In this document: in pieces, positions 36,385 to 45,227 of the stretch
Position numbering within the stretch: position 1 is the stretch's first letter
Layout: every line of letters begins with the position of its first letter
DNA from: Rhodoferax sp.
Lineage (GTDB): Bacteria > Pseudomonadota > Gammaproteobacteria > Burkholderiales > Burkholderiaceae_C
Direction: 5' to 3'
Length of the DNA stretch: 64,000 nucleotides
Assembly (NCBI GenBank): GCA_031291305.1
Contig: JARLJH010000012.1
Location: forward strand, 62,001-126,000
Translations under genes and position numbers: made by a program
Notes under the pieces: model-generated
The model's database searches: none
What the model saw: only the letters and a program-made list of their open reading frames with translations
Told to the model about the DNA's origin: nothing

Positions 36385-36407
36385 GTAGCAATTTAAGGAG
36401 ATTAGCT

Positions 36408-36893
36408 GTGCCGCAAACAAGACGATCTGGCTGCCCGATCAACCTGACACTTGAGCAGATAGGCGACCGCTGGAGCCTGATCGTTATTCGCGATGTCATG
36501 TTCGCAAACCGGCGCAGCTATGGCGCTCTGCTGGAGCAAAACGAGGAAGGCATCGCCTCGAACATCCTCGCAAGTCGGCTGAAGCACTTGACCGCGTCTG
36601 GCCTGCTGACACGATCTCCGGATCCGAGTCATCAGCAGAAAGGAATCTACAGCCTCACGGAAGCTGCCATACAACTTGTACCTCTGATCGCACAGATGGC
36701 TGCCTGGGGCCTTCGGCATACGCATCCGAGCACGGAGGCGTCTTTGCGCGCGGAGCGGCTGGAAAAGGGCGGCCCTTCATTCTGGAGTGCCGTTATGGAT
36801 GAACTACGTTACCTGCATCTCGGTGCGCCGCGTCCGGCGCGCTCAGTATTGGGCGCGCTCCGCGCAGACAACGAGAAGGCAATCGCAAATTAG
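36408..36893 (+). CDS. HxlR-family transcriptional regulator
   Basis: This 161-residue protein has the HxlR winged-helix signature SGCPINLTLEQIGDRWSLIV, the conserved redox-type Cys, YGALLEQNEEGIASNILASR and the wing GIYSLTEAAIQLVP. Start GTG 36408 is chosen because AAGGAG sits 9 bp upstream and the family Cys then lies close to the N-terminus; the frame also extends to 36372. HxlR proteins often sense quinones, aldehydes or disulfide stress. A damaged second copy lies at 39421-39797. Confidence 0.9.
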   Translation: MPQTRRSGCPINLTLEQIGDRWSLIVIRDVMFANRRSYGALLEQNEEGIASNILASRLKHLTASGLLTRSPDPSHQQKGIYSLTEAAIQLVPLIAQMAAWGLRHTHPSTEASLRAERLEKGGPSFWSAVMDELRYLHLGAPRPARSVLGALRADNEKAIAN

Positions 36894-36914
36894 TACTAAT
36901 CTTTGCGTCATGGC

Positions 36915-37104
36915 ATACGTCATGTAGTGCAAAGCTATCCACACCAGGTTGGCTGGCTTTGAAGTCACCAATATCGGCAATGATCGGACGCAGTTGCACA
37001 AGATGGGCCAGGCAGCGGAAGAGGCAACGGGCAAGAGCGAACTTCAGACCTTTGCAGACCGGGGCTACTTCAATGGCCCGCAGATCAAGGCGTGCGAGGA
37101 ATAC
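36915..37104 (+). mobile_element. Transposase fragment (IS1182-like DDE transposase)
   Basis: One frame reads GFEVTNIGNDRTQLHKMGQA then TGKSELQTFADRGYFNGPQI then KACEE. This is the central part of IS1182-type transposases (EVTNIGND, ADRGYY.G.EI..CE, including the catalytic Asp region). Upstream homology continues with a frameshift and stop (VQS / IHTRLA). Both ends of the transposase are missing and its right edge runs into the 3' end of the MocR gene. Confidence 0.78.
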
Positions 37105-38569
37105 TTTGGGAAAGGTGATCGACGACGGCCATACCAAGGATATCTGCAGCCTGTTCGACATCCTTCAGTGAAAAGCCCGCGAATCCGACCACAAACGCTT
37201 CACGATCACCCTTGCTGAGCACTTGCCGCATCTCGGACAACAAGACCAGAGCTAGGCCAGAAGCGGCACGGATGCGCTGAGCGACATCGGTACCGGCGCC
37301 AGGGGGCAACCAGGCCAGCAGGTGCGATCCCTGGTCTGGCGCTGCGACGCTCAGGAGCCCTCGACTACTTTTCACCAAAACACGGACCAGCAGGTCTCTC
37401 GCACGTTTGCAGTGCCCGCGTGCGCGCCGCAGATGCCGAGCCAAGGATCCATCGGCCATCAAGTCGGCCATCGCGAGTTCCAACATCGGTGGAACGAAAC
37501 GGTCGAAGGTGCTACGTGCAGCGACTACGGCCTCCAGTACCACGTGGGGGACGACTGCGTAGGCCAGACGCAGGGCAGGATATGCACTTTTGGAGAAGGT
37601 GCCGATGTAGATGACCCGCTCGCTACGATCCAGCCCTGCCAATGCCGTCAATGGCGCACCGTGATAGCGAAATTCACTGTCGTAGTCGTCTTCCAGAATC
37701 CAGGCGTCGTTCCGGTGCGCCCATTCCAGCAGAGCCAAGCGCCTCGGTAGCGACATGACGCTGCCGGTGGGGAACTGGTGAGAAGGAGTCACATAAATGG
37801 CTTTCGCTGCCCCCAACCCTGCCGGGCACGCCAATGCAGCAATGCCATCGTGGTCGACGGCTGTCGGAAGCGGCCGCAGACCCGCAGCCACCAGCGTGCG
37901 CTGCGCCGGGGGGTAGCCGGGTTCTTCCATCCACACCACGTCCCCCGCATGCATCAGCGCCTGTGCGCACAAGCGAAGAACCTGCTGCGTGCCGGTTGCG
38001 ATGACGATCTGTTCAGGCGAACATTGCAAACCACGAGATTGCTTCAGGTCGCGGGCGATCATCACTCGCAATCTAGCGCTGCCACGAGGGTCGCCATAAC
38101 CCAGTTTCGCAAGGTCATCACTGAGCATGTGTCTGCGAACAGCAGCTGCTAGGCGTTGCTGAAATGCGGAATCCAACATGGGAACCCCGAGCGCGAACGC
38201 CGTGATGGGATCTGCGCTGGCGGATGACAACGCGGGAAGTTTGGAAAGCGCGGGTGGCTTGGCTTGGCGCAGGCCAGGCGCGACAAAGCTGCCTGCACCC
38301 ACACGCGCCACCACCAATCCATCACCTTGTAAGGACTCATACGCGCCGACAACCGCATGACGGGCCACGCGCAACCAATCTGCCAGGGTACGTGTTGGGG
38401 GCAACTGTGTGCCCGATACAAGCTCGCCCACCAGAATGGCGTCACGTAGCGCTGCATAGACACGCGCAGTTTGGCTGCCTGTGTATGCCGACAGCTGACG
38501 CTCCAAATGCAGGAACACCGCAGGTACATCTGCAAAATTGGTTGAAGGAAATGGTATGAAATTGGACAT
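37085..38569 (-). CDS. MocR-type regulator (GntR HTH fused to aminotransferase fold)
   Basis: This 494-residue protein has an N-terminal GntR winged helix (YAALRDAILVGELVSGTQLP, LADWLRVARHAVVGAYESLQ) joined to a fold-type I aminotransferase domain with EEPGYPPAQRTL, EDDYDSEFRYHG and the PLP-lysine motif YIGTFSKSAYPALRLAY. MocR regulators such as PdxR bind PLP. It is divergent, with a 60-bp gap, from a PNP-oxidase-like gene. The last ~8 residues (SQSIPRTP) are encoded by the transposase remnant, so the natural C-terminus was replaced when the element inserted. Confidence 0.9.
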   Translation of the reverse strand: MSNFIPFPSTNFADVPAVFLHLERQLSAYTGSQTARVYAALRDAILVGELVSGTQLPPTRTLADWLRVARHAVVGAYESLQGDGLVVARVGAGSFVAPGLRQAKPPALSKLPALSSASADPITAFALGVPMLDSAFQQRLAAAVRRHMLSDDLAKLGYGDPRGSARLRVMIARDLKQSRGLQCSPEQIVIATGTQQVLRLCAQALMHAGDVVWMEEPGYPPAQRTLVAAGLRPLPTAVDHDGIAALACPAGLGAAKAIYVTPSHQFPTGSVMSLPRRLALLEWAHRNDAWILEDDYDSEFRYHGAPLTALAGLDRSERVIYIGTFSKSAYPALRLAYAVVPHVVLEAVVAARSTFDRFVPPMLELAMADLMADGSLARHLRRARGHCKRARDLLVRVLVKSSRGLLSVAAPDQGSHLLAWLPPGAGTDVAQRIRAASGLALVLLSEMRQVLSKGDREAFVVGFAGFSLKDVEQAADILGMAVVDHLSQSIPRTP

Positions 38570-38629
38570 TGAATCTACCAATGATTGCAGCGAGGATAGC
38601 GCACTTGTCTTTAAACCATCAGTAAAGCG

Positions 38630-39343
38630 ATGTCCCACGAAACCTCTACCTATCCCATCGACCCCATCAATCGGGTCAAACGCCTGCACGAACGCGCTGC
38701 ATACGACCATGCAACTGTCCATGCGATCTTGGATGCCGCGGCGTTGGCGCACATTTCCTATGTCATTGACGGTCAGCCGTACTGCACCCCCACCTTGTTC
38801 TGGCGCGAAGGAACCCGTCTATATTGGCACGGCTCCAGCGCAAGCCGGATGGTGAGGCACCAAGCTGGTGGAGTACCCGTGTGCGTGACCGTTTCACACT
38901 TGGACAGCCTGGTATTGGCGCGCTGCGGCTTCAACCATTCGGTGGACTACCGTTCGGTGATGGCCTTTGGCCATGCAGAGTTGGTTACGGACATCGAAGA
39001 AAAGCAACGAGCCTTGACGATGATGGTGGATCGTTTTTATCCGCAGCGCACAGCCACCTTGCGGCCGACAACCGCGCAAGAGTTCAAGGCCACTGCGGTG
39101 ATGGTGATGGACATTGAGCGGGCGTCCGGGAAGGTTCGCAGCAAAGGGCTGGCCGATGACCCCGAAGATCAAGATTTGCCGATTTACGCAGAGCGCATAC
39201 CGGTTATGACGGTGCTTGGCGAGCCTGAGCCTTGTCCCCGACTTTCGTCAGAGGTTGTACGCCCTGAGAGTCTTCAGCCGTACCAAGCCGGGCGACGACT
39301 GGATTTAGCGCTTGCAGAAGCACATCAACAGTCATACAGGTAG
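38630..39343 (+). CDS. Pyridoxamine 5'-phosphate oxidase-related flavin protein
   Basis: This 237-residue split-barrel protein has HAILDAAALAHISYVIDGQP, TLFWREGTRLYWHGSSASRM (nucleotide-binding) and SVMAFGHAELVTD. It belongs to the PNPOx-like group that commonly sits divergent from MocR genes. It may act on B6 vitamers or another FMN/F420-type substrate. The 60-bp gap to the MocR start must hold both promoters. Confidence 0.84.
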   Translation: MSHETSTYPIDPINRVKRLHERAAYDHATVHAILDAAALAHISYVIDGQPYCTPTLFWREGTRLYWHGSSASRMVRHQAGGVPVCVTVSHLDSLVLARCGFNHSVDYRSVMAFGHAELVTDIEEKQRALTMMVDRFYPQRTATLRPTTAQEFKATAVMVMDIERASGKVRSKGLADDPEDQDLPIYAERIPVMTVLGEPEPCPRLSSEVVRPESLQPYQAGRRLDLALAEAHQQSYR

Positions 39344-39420
39344 CTTCGGTGAATGGCCGCTCCTGGTCGGTCTTGTCTGTCAGCGCCGATTGAATATTGG
39401 GCCACTCAGTTTTCGGTCGG

Positions 39421-39797
39421 CGGCAACAATGGCGCCCTGCTGGAGCAAAAACGAGGAAAGCATCGCCTCGAACATCCTCGCAAGCCGGCTGAAGCACTTG
39501 ACCGCGTTTGGCCTGCTGACACGATGTCCGGATCCGAATCATCAGCAGAAAGGAATCTACAGCCTCACGGAAGCTGCCATACAACTTGTACCTCGGCTCG
39601 AACAGATGGCTGCCTGGGGCCTTCGGTATACGCATCCAAGCGAGGAGGCGGCTTTGCGCGCGGAGCGGCTGGAAAAGGGCGGCTCTTCATTTTGGAGTGC
39701 CGTTATGGATGAACTACGTTACCTTCATCTCGGTGCACCGCGTCCGGCGCACCCAGTATTGGGCCAGCTCGCCAAGGAAGCGAAGGTCATGGAGTGA
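39421..39797 (+). pseudogene. Damaged second copy of the HxlR regulator gene
   Basis: From 39421 the DNA closely follows the intact HxlR gene at 36510-36850. Examples are the DNA for EESIASNILASRLKHLTAFG and AERLEKGG. The N-terminal ~35 codons are missing. An extra A in the run at 39447-39451 (five A versus four) shifts the frame. The last residues (QLAKEAKVME) are not from HxlR at all: they match the end of the Old Yellow Enzyme gene (TLAKEAAVAE), so a recombination joined the two. Confidence 0.82.
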
Positions 39798-39882
39798 CGG
39801 AGGGAATTGCCCGGGAATTGGCTACAAAGGCTGGCGTACGGAGTCCGTTGGGCGCAATAGAGACAGGTACGGATTGGACCCG
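39767..39882 (+). repeat. Segment A: duplicated OYE 3' end plus downstream DNA
   Basis: GCTCGCCAAGGAAGCG and the following ~100 bp, including AGAGACAGGTACGGATTG, match segment B at 42499-42613, which is the true end of the OYE gene. The copies are diverged but collinear. Confidence 0.78.
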
Positions 39883-39898
39883 GGAGTAGCTAAAAATC

Positions 39899-40066
39899 GT
39901 GCGGTCGGCCTCCCACAAAACAGGGCTGTTGCGTGCCATCGTCTCGGTTGTCCACGTGGGCCGTCAAATGGCTACGGCAGAGGCTCGTGTCGAGGACGAA
40001 AAAGGCAAGTTGTATGCACACGCGACGACCACCTGCTTTGTTTTCGATGTGCGGGGGTGGCTTGAA
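39899..40066 (+). pseudogene. Fragment of a PaaI-like hot-dog thioesterase
   Basis: The frame reads LLRAIVSVVHVGRQMATAEA then RVEDEKGKLYAHATTTCFVF. This is the C-terminal half of PaaI/YbgC-type thioesterases (VVHAGRR.A.AEARV.DE.GRLYAHATTTC). The N-terminal half with the catalytic Asp is missing. A second, more worn fragment of the same gene lies at 42811-42890, also downstream of an OYE end. The remaining bases to 40232 show nothing I recognise. Confidence 0.7.
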
Positions 40067-40232
40067 ATACAAGCGTCCGCATTCAGACTGTGTCAAAAAA
40101 ACCAGCTCGGCGAGAGCCACCTGCGACTGCTGGTACGGTGATCAGCCGGGCTTGCCGTACCAGCTGCCCCAACGTCGCAGTTACGAGGTGGTGTCAGCCC
40201 AGCTTGCCCGCGACGATGCCGAGTTGCCCCTC

Positions 40233-41156
40233 TCAGTAGCGGGGTCCGTCGCTTGCCCAGGTGGCTTCCCGCATCCGTCTGATATCACGATTGGGTGGCT
40301 CACCAAATAGTCGGCTGTATTCCCGACTGAACTGGGATGCGCTCTCATACCCGACGCGCACCGCCGCGCTGCCCGCATCCAGGTTTTCATTGAGCATCAG
40401 TTGCCGGGCATCCTGCAGGCGATGGTTCTTCAGGTACTGCAAGGGGCTCATGCCGACCACGGCACGAAAATGTTGCCGGAATGTTGATGGACTCATGTGG
40501 GCTTTAGCCGCAAGATCATCCATCGGCACGTTCTCCGTGTAGTTCTGTTTCAGCCAGGTGATTACCTTGGCAATTTGCTGGTTCGGGGAGCCAACCGCAA
40601 CGAGACGGCGCAGACAGGGGCCATGCCCACCATTCAGCAGGCGGACGACGATCTCCTGCTGGATCAAGGGGGCGAGGAGGGGAATCAGCGACGGTTCGGC
40701 CAGCAGCCGGACTAACCGGGTCAGCGCGTCCTTCAGGCCTTCATCCAGCGTCTCGACGGACATTGCTCGCGTCGTCGAAGCCTGGAGCGGCATCGCAAAC
40801 TCCATTTCTGCCGCCAACTGGGCGATGACGCGGGCATCCAATTCCAGCCACATCCCGAGGAACGGTTCTGCGGAACTGGCGCGGGTGACATACGACACAA
40901 CGGGCAAATCCACGGTTGCGATAAGCGATTGTCCAGCCCCGTAGTCGAAGATCTCATCACCCAGCGTGACCCGCTTGCTGCCCTGCACGATGAGCACAAC
41001 GCCCAGACCATAGATGCAGGGCATCGGATCGGTCGTAGAACTGCAGCGACGAAACTTCAGCGCCGGAATCGGCGTGTCGTAGTCGCCATCGTTTTGTGCA
41101 ATGTTGCCGATCAGGCCGGCAAGTTCACTGATATCCGGTTGTGCTTGAATCACCAT
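40233..41156 (-). CDS. AraC-family regulator (AraC_N type)
   Basis: This 307-residue protein has an N-terminal AraC_N domain (CIYGLGVVLIVQGSKRVTLG, SYVTRASSAEPFLGMWLELD). The C-terminal HTH pair has MDDLAAKAHMSPSTFRQHFR and AAVRVGYESASQFSREYSRL. It is divergent from the OYE gene with a 218-bp intergenic region and probably controls it. This AraC_N/oxidoreductase pairing is widespread. Confidence 0.9.
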   Translation of the reverse strand: MVIQAQPDISELAGLIGNIAQNDGDYDTPIPALKFRRCSSTTDPMPCIYGLGVVLIVQGSKRVTLGDEIFDYGAGQSLIATVDLPVVSYVTRASSAEPFLGMWLELDARVIAQLAAEMEFAMPLQASTTRAMSVETLDEGLKDALTRLVRLLAEPSLIPLLAPLIQQEIVVRLLNGGHGPCLRRLVAVGSPNQQIAKVITWLKQNYTENVPMDDLAAKAHMSPSTFRQHFRAVVGMSPLQYLKNHRLQDARQLMLNENLDAGSAAVRVGYESASQFSREYSRLFGEPPNRDIRRMREATWASDGPRY

Positions 41157-41374
41157 TCAATATCTCCGTGAAGTTGCGTGTTTAGCTTTGGACTGCAGAG
41201 CTAAAGCTTAGCATTGCCGAATATCAACAAACTCCAGTTTTGATTAAAGATCGTTGAATTAGGCAAAAGACATGGCGGTTTTGGCAAGCGGATCAGGGCC
41301 ATTCAGGGCCACACTACTTGCCATCAGTCCACAACCGACCGCGGACTTTTTTTCAACAACGGAGATTCAATTCA

Positions 41375-42529
41375 ATGACCCCAACCAAAACGAAGCTGTT
41401 CCAGCCTTTTGCTTTCAAGAACGGTGTGATCCTGCGCAACCGCGCCGTGATGGCGCCGATGACAACGTGGTCGTCCAACCCGGACGGCACCATCTCCGAC
41501 CAGGAGGTGGCTTACTACCGCGCTCGCGCCAACGGTGTCGGCATGGTGGTGACGGGCTGCACGCACGTGACACCGGACGGCATCGGCTTCACCGACGAGT
41601 TCGCCAGCCATGATGACCGCTTCATTCCCAGCCTTCGTCGCTTGGCAGAAGCAGCCAAGAGCGGCGGCGCTCCCGCCATCCTGCAGATCTTCCATGCAGG
41701 CAATAAAGCCCTTCCACATCTCGTGCCGGATGGCCGCGTTGTCAGTGCCAGCGCACTGAAGGTCCCTCCGAGCCCGTTCAATGACAATGAAGTGACCAGC
41801 CACGCCCTGACTCAGGCGGAAATTCAAGAGATCATCCAAGCTTTTGGCGATGCAACTCGCCGCGCCATCGAGGCGGGCTTCGATGGCATTGAGCTGCATG
41901 GCGCCCATGGCTTTCTGATCCAGAACTTCTTCTCGCCTTTCTCCAACCAGCGCGATGATGAATGGGGTGGCTCTCTCGAAAACCGCATGCGCTTCCCGCT
42001 GGCCGTGGTGCGCGAAGCGCAGCGGGTGATCGCCGAACACGCCAAGCGGCCTTTCCTGCTTGGCTACCGCATTTCACCAGAAGAGTCGGACGAGGGAGGG
42101 CTGCGCATTGGCGATACCTACGTGCTGATTGATCGGCTGATTGAAGCCGATGTCGATTACATCCATGCGTCGCTCTTTGACATTCCGAACGCCAAACCCG
42201 TAGGCCATAACGACGGGCACACAACCGCCGAATTGATCGTTCAACACGTTGGTGAGCGCATTCCTTTGATTGCTGCAGGTCTTATCCGAACGCCTGGGGA
42301 TGCCGAAAAAGCATTAACGACCGGCCTGTCTCTGGTCGCCATCGGGCAGGGTTTGGTGATGAACCCGAAATGGGTCGAACTCGCCAGCGAAGGCCGGGAA
42401 GCAGAAATTACCACGATGCTTGATTCTGAACGCATCCCACTGCTGGCGATCCCCGACAGCTTGTGGCATGTGATCCAGGCCATGAAAGGCTGGTTCACGC
42501 TCGCCAAGGAAGCGGCCGTTGCGGAGTGA
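41375..42529 (+). CDS. NADH:flavin oxidoreductase, Old Yellow Enzyme family
   Basis: This 384-residue FMN TIM-barrel protein has KNRAVMAPMTT-like RNRAVMAPMTTWSSN, MVVTGCTHVTPDG, LQIFHAGNKALP, GIELHGAHGFLIQNFFSPFS (substrate-binding His-Gly-Ala-His) and QGLVMNPKW. It probably reduces activated alkenes or enones. ATG 41375 is chosen for its ACGGAG and family-typical start (TKLFQPFAFKNGV). Its last ten codons and ~80 bp downstream recur at 39767-39882. Confidence 0.92.
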   Translation: MTPTKTKLFQPFAFKNGVILRNRAVMAPMTTWSSNPDGTISDQEVAYYRARANGVGMVVTGCTHVTPDGIGFTDEFASHDDRFIPSLRRLAEAAKSGGAPAILQIFHAGNKALPHLVPDGRVVSASALKVPPSPFNDNEVTSHALTQAEIQEIIQAFGDATRRAIEAGFDGIELHGAHGFLIQNFFSPFSNQRDDEWGGSLENRMRFPLAVVREAQRVIAEHAKRPFLLGYRISPEESDEGGLRIGDTYVLIDRLIEADVDYIHASLFDIPNAKPVGHNDGHTTAELIVQHVGERIPLIAAGLIRTPGDAEKALTTGLSLVAIGQGLVMNPKWVELASEGREAEITTMLDSERIPLLAIPDSLWHVIQAMKGWFTLAKEAAVAE

Positions 42530-42613
42530 ACGAGTGAATGGCCTGGGAATGGGCGACAAAGGCTGATGCACAGAGTCCGTCGGGAGCGATAGAGACAGGT
42601 ACGGATTGTCCCG
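42499..42613 (+). repeat. Segment B: source copy of the OYE-end duplication
   Basis: This covers the final codons of the OYE gene and ~80 bp of downstream DNA ending AGAGACAGGTACGGATTG. It is collinear with segment A at 39767-39882. Confidence 0.78.
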
Positions 42614-42810
42614 CGGTGAGTTGACGAACAGGAAGCGCGGGGCTTTCAGCAGGCAATTGTGGAGACGCCGCGACTTCTGCGGCCCCGTTACTGTGCACAT
42701 CCAGATGTTCAAACCGTTTCCATCGAATCGACCGGTGCCCTTAACTCGCCGGATTCGAGGAGAGGCACTTTCACCGTTCTCGAAAGTAGTTCAGTGGTTG
42801 ATGAGAGGTC

Positions 42811-42890
42811 GGCCCTTGTGTCAAAGATGAAAGTGGCAAACCGCATACCCACGCGACGACCACCTGCTTCGTTTTCGATGTGCTGGCCGC
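42811..42890 (+). pseudogene. Second fragment of a PaaI-like thioesterase
   Basis: One frame reads KDESGKPHTHATTTCFVFDV, which aligns with EDEKGKLYAHATTTCFVFDV from 39899-40066. Little else of the gene remains. The larger open frames here are in other phases. Confidence 0.62.
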
Positions 42891-42919
42891 TTGGCGCAAG
42901 TGGGGCGAAGCCGTTTTGG

Positions 42920-43120
42920 ATGATCGGAATTATTGAGACCGGCAACATCTGTGGAACGCTTGCACGCAAGCTCAGCGTGGCTGGACACGACGTACGTGTC
43001 GCGAACTCCAGCGGGATTGAAAGGGTTCGCGTATTTGCCCGCGAAATCGGAGCAGAGGCGAAGGACGTACACGGAGCGGTCGCTGACGCTCACGGTGAAG
43101 TCATCGTTCTGAGGTTTTGA
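42920..43120 (+). pseudogene. N-terminal fragment of an NADPH-dependent F420-reductase-like protein
   Basis: From an ATG at 42920 the frame reads MIGIIETGNICGTLARKLSV, AGHDVRVANSSG, FAREIGAEAKDVHGAVADAH. This is the Rossmann start of F420H2:NADP oxidoreductase-like proteins (IGIIGTGNIGGTLARKL). After 66 residues it runs into the 90-bp double-hairpin element and stops. The rest of the ~200-residue protein is absent. Confidence 0.74.
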
Positions 43121-43204
43121 GAATTTGACAGTGGTGGAAAGGTAAGCAATCGCACGCCAAAGTGCGTTTTATGGCCGTTCTCTTGGAGAGGTGGCCATTT
43201 TTTT
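43115..43204 (+). repeat. 90-bp double-hairpin element, copy 2 (right edge of accessory region)
   Basis: This direct, diverged copy of 28470-28560 starts TTTTGAGAATTTG, with hairpin CGCAC-gccaaa-GTGCG (43151-43166), then the terminator hairpin and seven T. It cuts off the F420-reductase-like fragment. From 43205 to 43440 I see nothing recognisable. Confidence 0.7.
43171..43204 (+). terminator. Rho-independent terminator in element copy 2
   Basis: ATGGCC (43171-43176) pairs with GGCCAT (43193-43198), enclosing an inner CTCT/AGAG pairing, followed by a T-run to 43204. No intact gene now reads into it from the left. Confidence 0.75.
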
Positions 43205-43440
43205 GCTATATACCTCTAGTCCAGATTTGTGCATTGTTTTGCCTCCTAGACCAGATAACATATGGGCTTTTAGCTACATATTTTGTAGTTAATTCGCAAG
43301 CTTGGCCTGTCTTCCCCGTGAAACACCGTTGGCGGTAGACCAAGCTGACATCGTTTCTGCCAGCATCACATCACAGTGCAGCAAATGAATGCAGGTGACC
43401 AAGCTGCTTCCCGTCGATTCGATATTTCGACCCCAAGGAT

Positions 43441-43930
43441 TTGGCATCCAGAGGCTTCGCGGTTTGGAATATTGAGTATCGAAGGCTGGGTGCGCCAGGT
43501 GGCGGTTGGCCAGGAACTTTTCAGGATGTTGCATTGGCAATAGACCACTTGGCAACCATGAAGACGGACGGCATTCCACTCGATTTGAGCCGCGTCACTG
43601 TGGTGTGGCATTCTGCGGGAGGTCATCTCGCACCTTGGGTAGAGGCGCGGTCACGGAGCTTTTGGGCGGGTCCCGCACTCAGTATCCCGACCGTTATGAC
43701 GTTTCCACCCGATTCACATGTTGCCGCTTGGCGTCAAGCAACTCATCATTCACGGCAAAGAAGACGATGCACTGCCCATTGATCTTTCGCAACGCTATGC
43801 ATCAGCAGCGCAAGTAGTCGGTGACAGTGTCCAATTTGTCGAACTGTCCAATGCCGGGCACATGGATTTTCTTGATCCGCACAGCAAGCACATTCCGTCC
43901 TTTGTGATTACCTCCGTTAAGCGACCCCAG
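43441..43930 (+). pseudogene. Degraded alpha/beta hydrolase
   Basis: Two frames carry collinear pieces of one hydrolase. The N-terminal piece reads GFAVWNIEYRRLGAPGGGWP, GTFQDVALAIDHL and VTVVWHSAGGHLAPW (nucleophile elbow, GHSAGGH in relatives). After a frameshift and internal loss, the C-terminal piece from about 43718 reads LGVKQLIIHGKEDDALPIDL and VELSNAGHMDFLDPHS (catalytic Asp and His). The true start and the middle are missing. It resembles kynurenine-formamidase-like and acetyl-esterase-like hydrolases. Confidence 0.76.
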
Positions 43931-43975
43931 TCAACGCCGTTGCAGTGCGTCAAAGACGGGCGGCGCGAACCGCTC

Positions 43976-45184
43976 TCAAACGCATGGCGGCTGATTGTCT
44001 GTCCTGCTGCTCATGACCATCCATCCACAACCCAGCAACGCAAAGCCCACCACGGGCAACACCAAGCCCGGCGCACCGAAGGTCGAGATCATCAGGGCAA
44101 ACAGGGGCGGGCCGAGTGTGGAGCCCAGATTGCCCATCTGTGCCACCGCACCGTTGGCGCGCGCCTGCACTGCCGGTTCGTGGCTCAGGTAAGGAATCAA
44201 GGCAAAGGATGAGCCACCCGCCAGACCCACCGAATACGTCAGCAACACCGCCACCGGCGCCATGCGCAGCCCAGCCATCAGACAGCCACCCAAACCCAAC
44301 CCGACCAGCGCCATCGCCGTGAAAGCCCCCAACACCAGTCGCCTGGGTGCGACCAGGGATTGCGCCAACCAGCCCGCAGAAAAGGTGCCGCTGATGGCGG
44401 CAAAGGGCAAGATGACCGCCACCCATGCGCGATCCGCCCCCGCGTACTGGGGCACAAAAGTCAGCAAGGCAATGGCGGTGCTGGTGTAACAAAAGAAGCA
44501 CAGACCCGGCAGGGCGGTGACCCAGTGTTGATAGAGGCGCAGGTGCAGCCTCGGCAACGCGGTCAATGCTGGCCAAGGCTGAGCCTGTGCCGCATCCTTG
44601 GGCACCATGAGCAACACCAGCACAAACATCATCGTCAGCCCCGAGGCATGCACAAGAAAAAGACCACGTAAATGAAAATGCGCCAACACCCAGCCACCTC
44701 CCGCCGCAGTCAGTGCAAAAGCGACGGTCACAAACGTGCTCCACAGCCCCATGACAAGCGAATGATGCCTCCGTGCGCTTTGGCGGATGATCAGCACGGG
44801 TGCCGCCACCACCACTGCCAACTGAGAAAAGCCCTCGAACAGACGCGTCAGCCACAACAATTCAAACGGCAGGATCAACGACTGCAGCAAGGCCAGCACC
44901 GCGCCCAGCCCCATGCCCACCAGCAACAAGCGTCGATAGCCGATGGCGGGGGCGCACAGTCCCGCTGTGACACCCAAGACCAGTCCCACCGTACCCACCG
45001 TCGACAAAATCCATCCCATGGCCGTGGGTGTGGCTTCGTAGGTGGCCTGCAGGGTCTGAAAGGCAAAGGAAATTTTCGAGAACTGCATCGCCGCCAACAC
45101 GCCACAAAGCCACAAGGTGATGACCCTGGGCCAATACGTGGTTGACAAGGACGCGAGGGCGGGATTGGCTTTTTTCTGAGGCAT
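43976..45184 (-). CDS. MFS transporter
   Basis: This 402-residue protein has 12 predicted hydrophobic segments, e.g. VITLWLCGVLAAMQFSKISF, STVGTVGLVLGVTAGLCAPA, LLLVGMGLGAVLALLQSL and LVLPVVGFALLGCGWMVM, and the MFS-type loop 2 sequence GYRRLLLVG. Start ATG 45184 is preferred; the upstream frame to 45421 is unrelated. It lies downstream of and codirectional with an XRE regulator (43 bp gap), which may control it. Substrate unknown. Confidence 0.86.
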   Translation of the reverse strand: MPQKKANPALASLSTTYWPRVITLWLCGVLAAMQFSKISFAFQTLQATYEATPTAMGWILSTVGTVGLVLGVTAGLCAPAIGYRRLLLVGMGLGAVLALLQSLILPFELLWLTRLFEGFSQLAVVVAAPVLIIRQSARRHHSLVMGLWSTFVTVAFALTAAGGGWVLAHFHLRGLFLVHASGLTMMFVLVLLMVPKDAAQAQPWPALTALPRLHLRLYQHWVTALPGLCFFCYTSTAIALLTFVPQYAGADRAWVAVILPFAAISGTFSAGWLAQSLVAPRRLVLGAFTAMALVGLGLGGCLMAGLRMAPVAVLLTYSVGLAGGSSFALIPYLSHEPAVQARANGAVAQMGNLGSTLGPPLFALMISTFGAPGLVLPVVGFALLGCGWMVMSSRTDNQPPCV

Positions 45185-45227
45185 AGGCCGATGTTCGCGT
45201 GCCGCCGCAGGTGCGTCAACGCATAAC

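Noticed and set aside
36949-37218. An 89-residue frame as a complete small gene
   Set aside because: Only its first ~50 codons match a transposase; the rest is the reverse strand of the MocR gene.
40066-40232. Possible coding remnant before the AraC gene
   Set aside because: No frame shows a recognisable motif; left unassigned.
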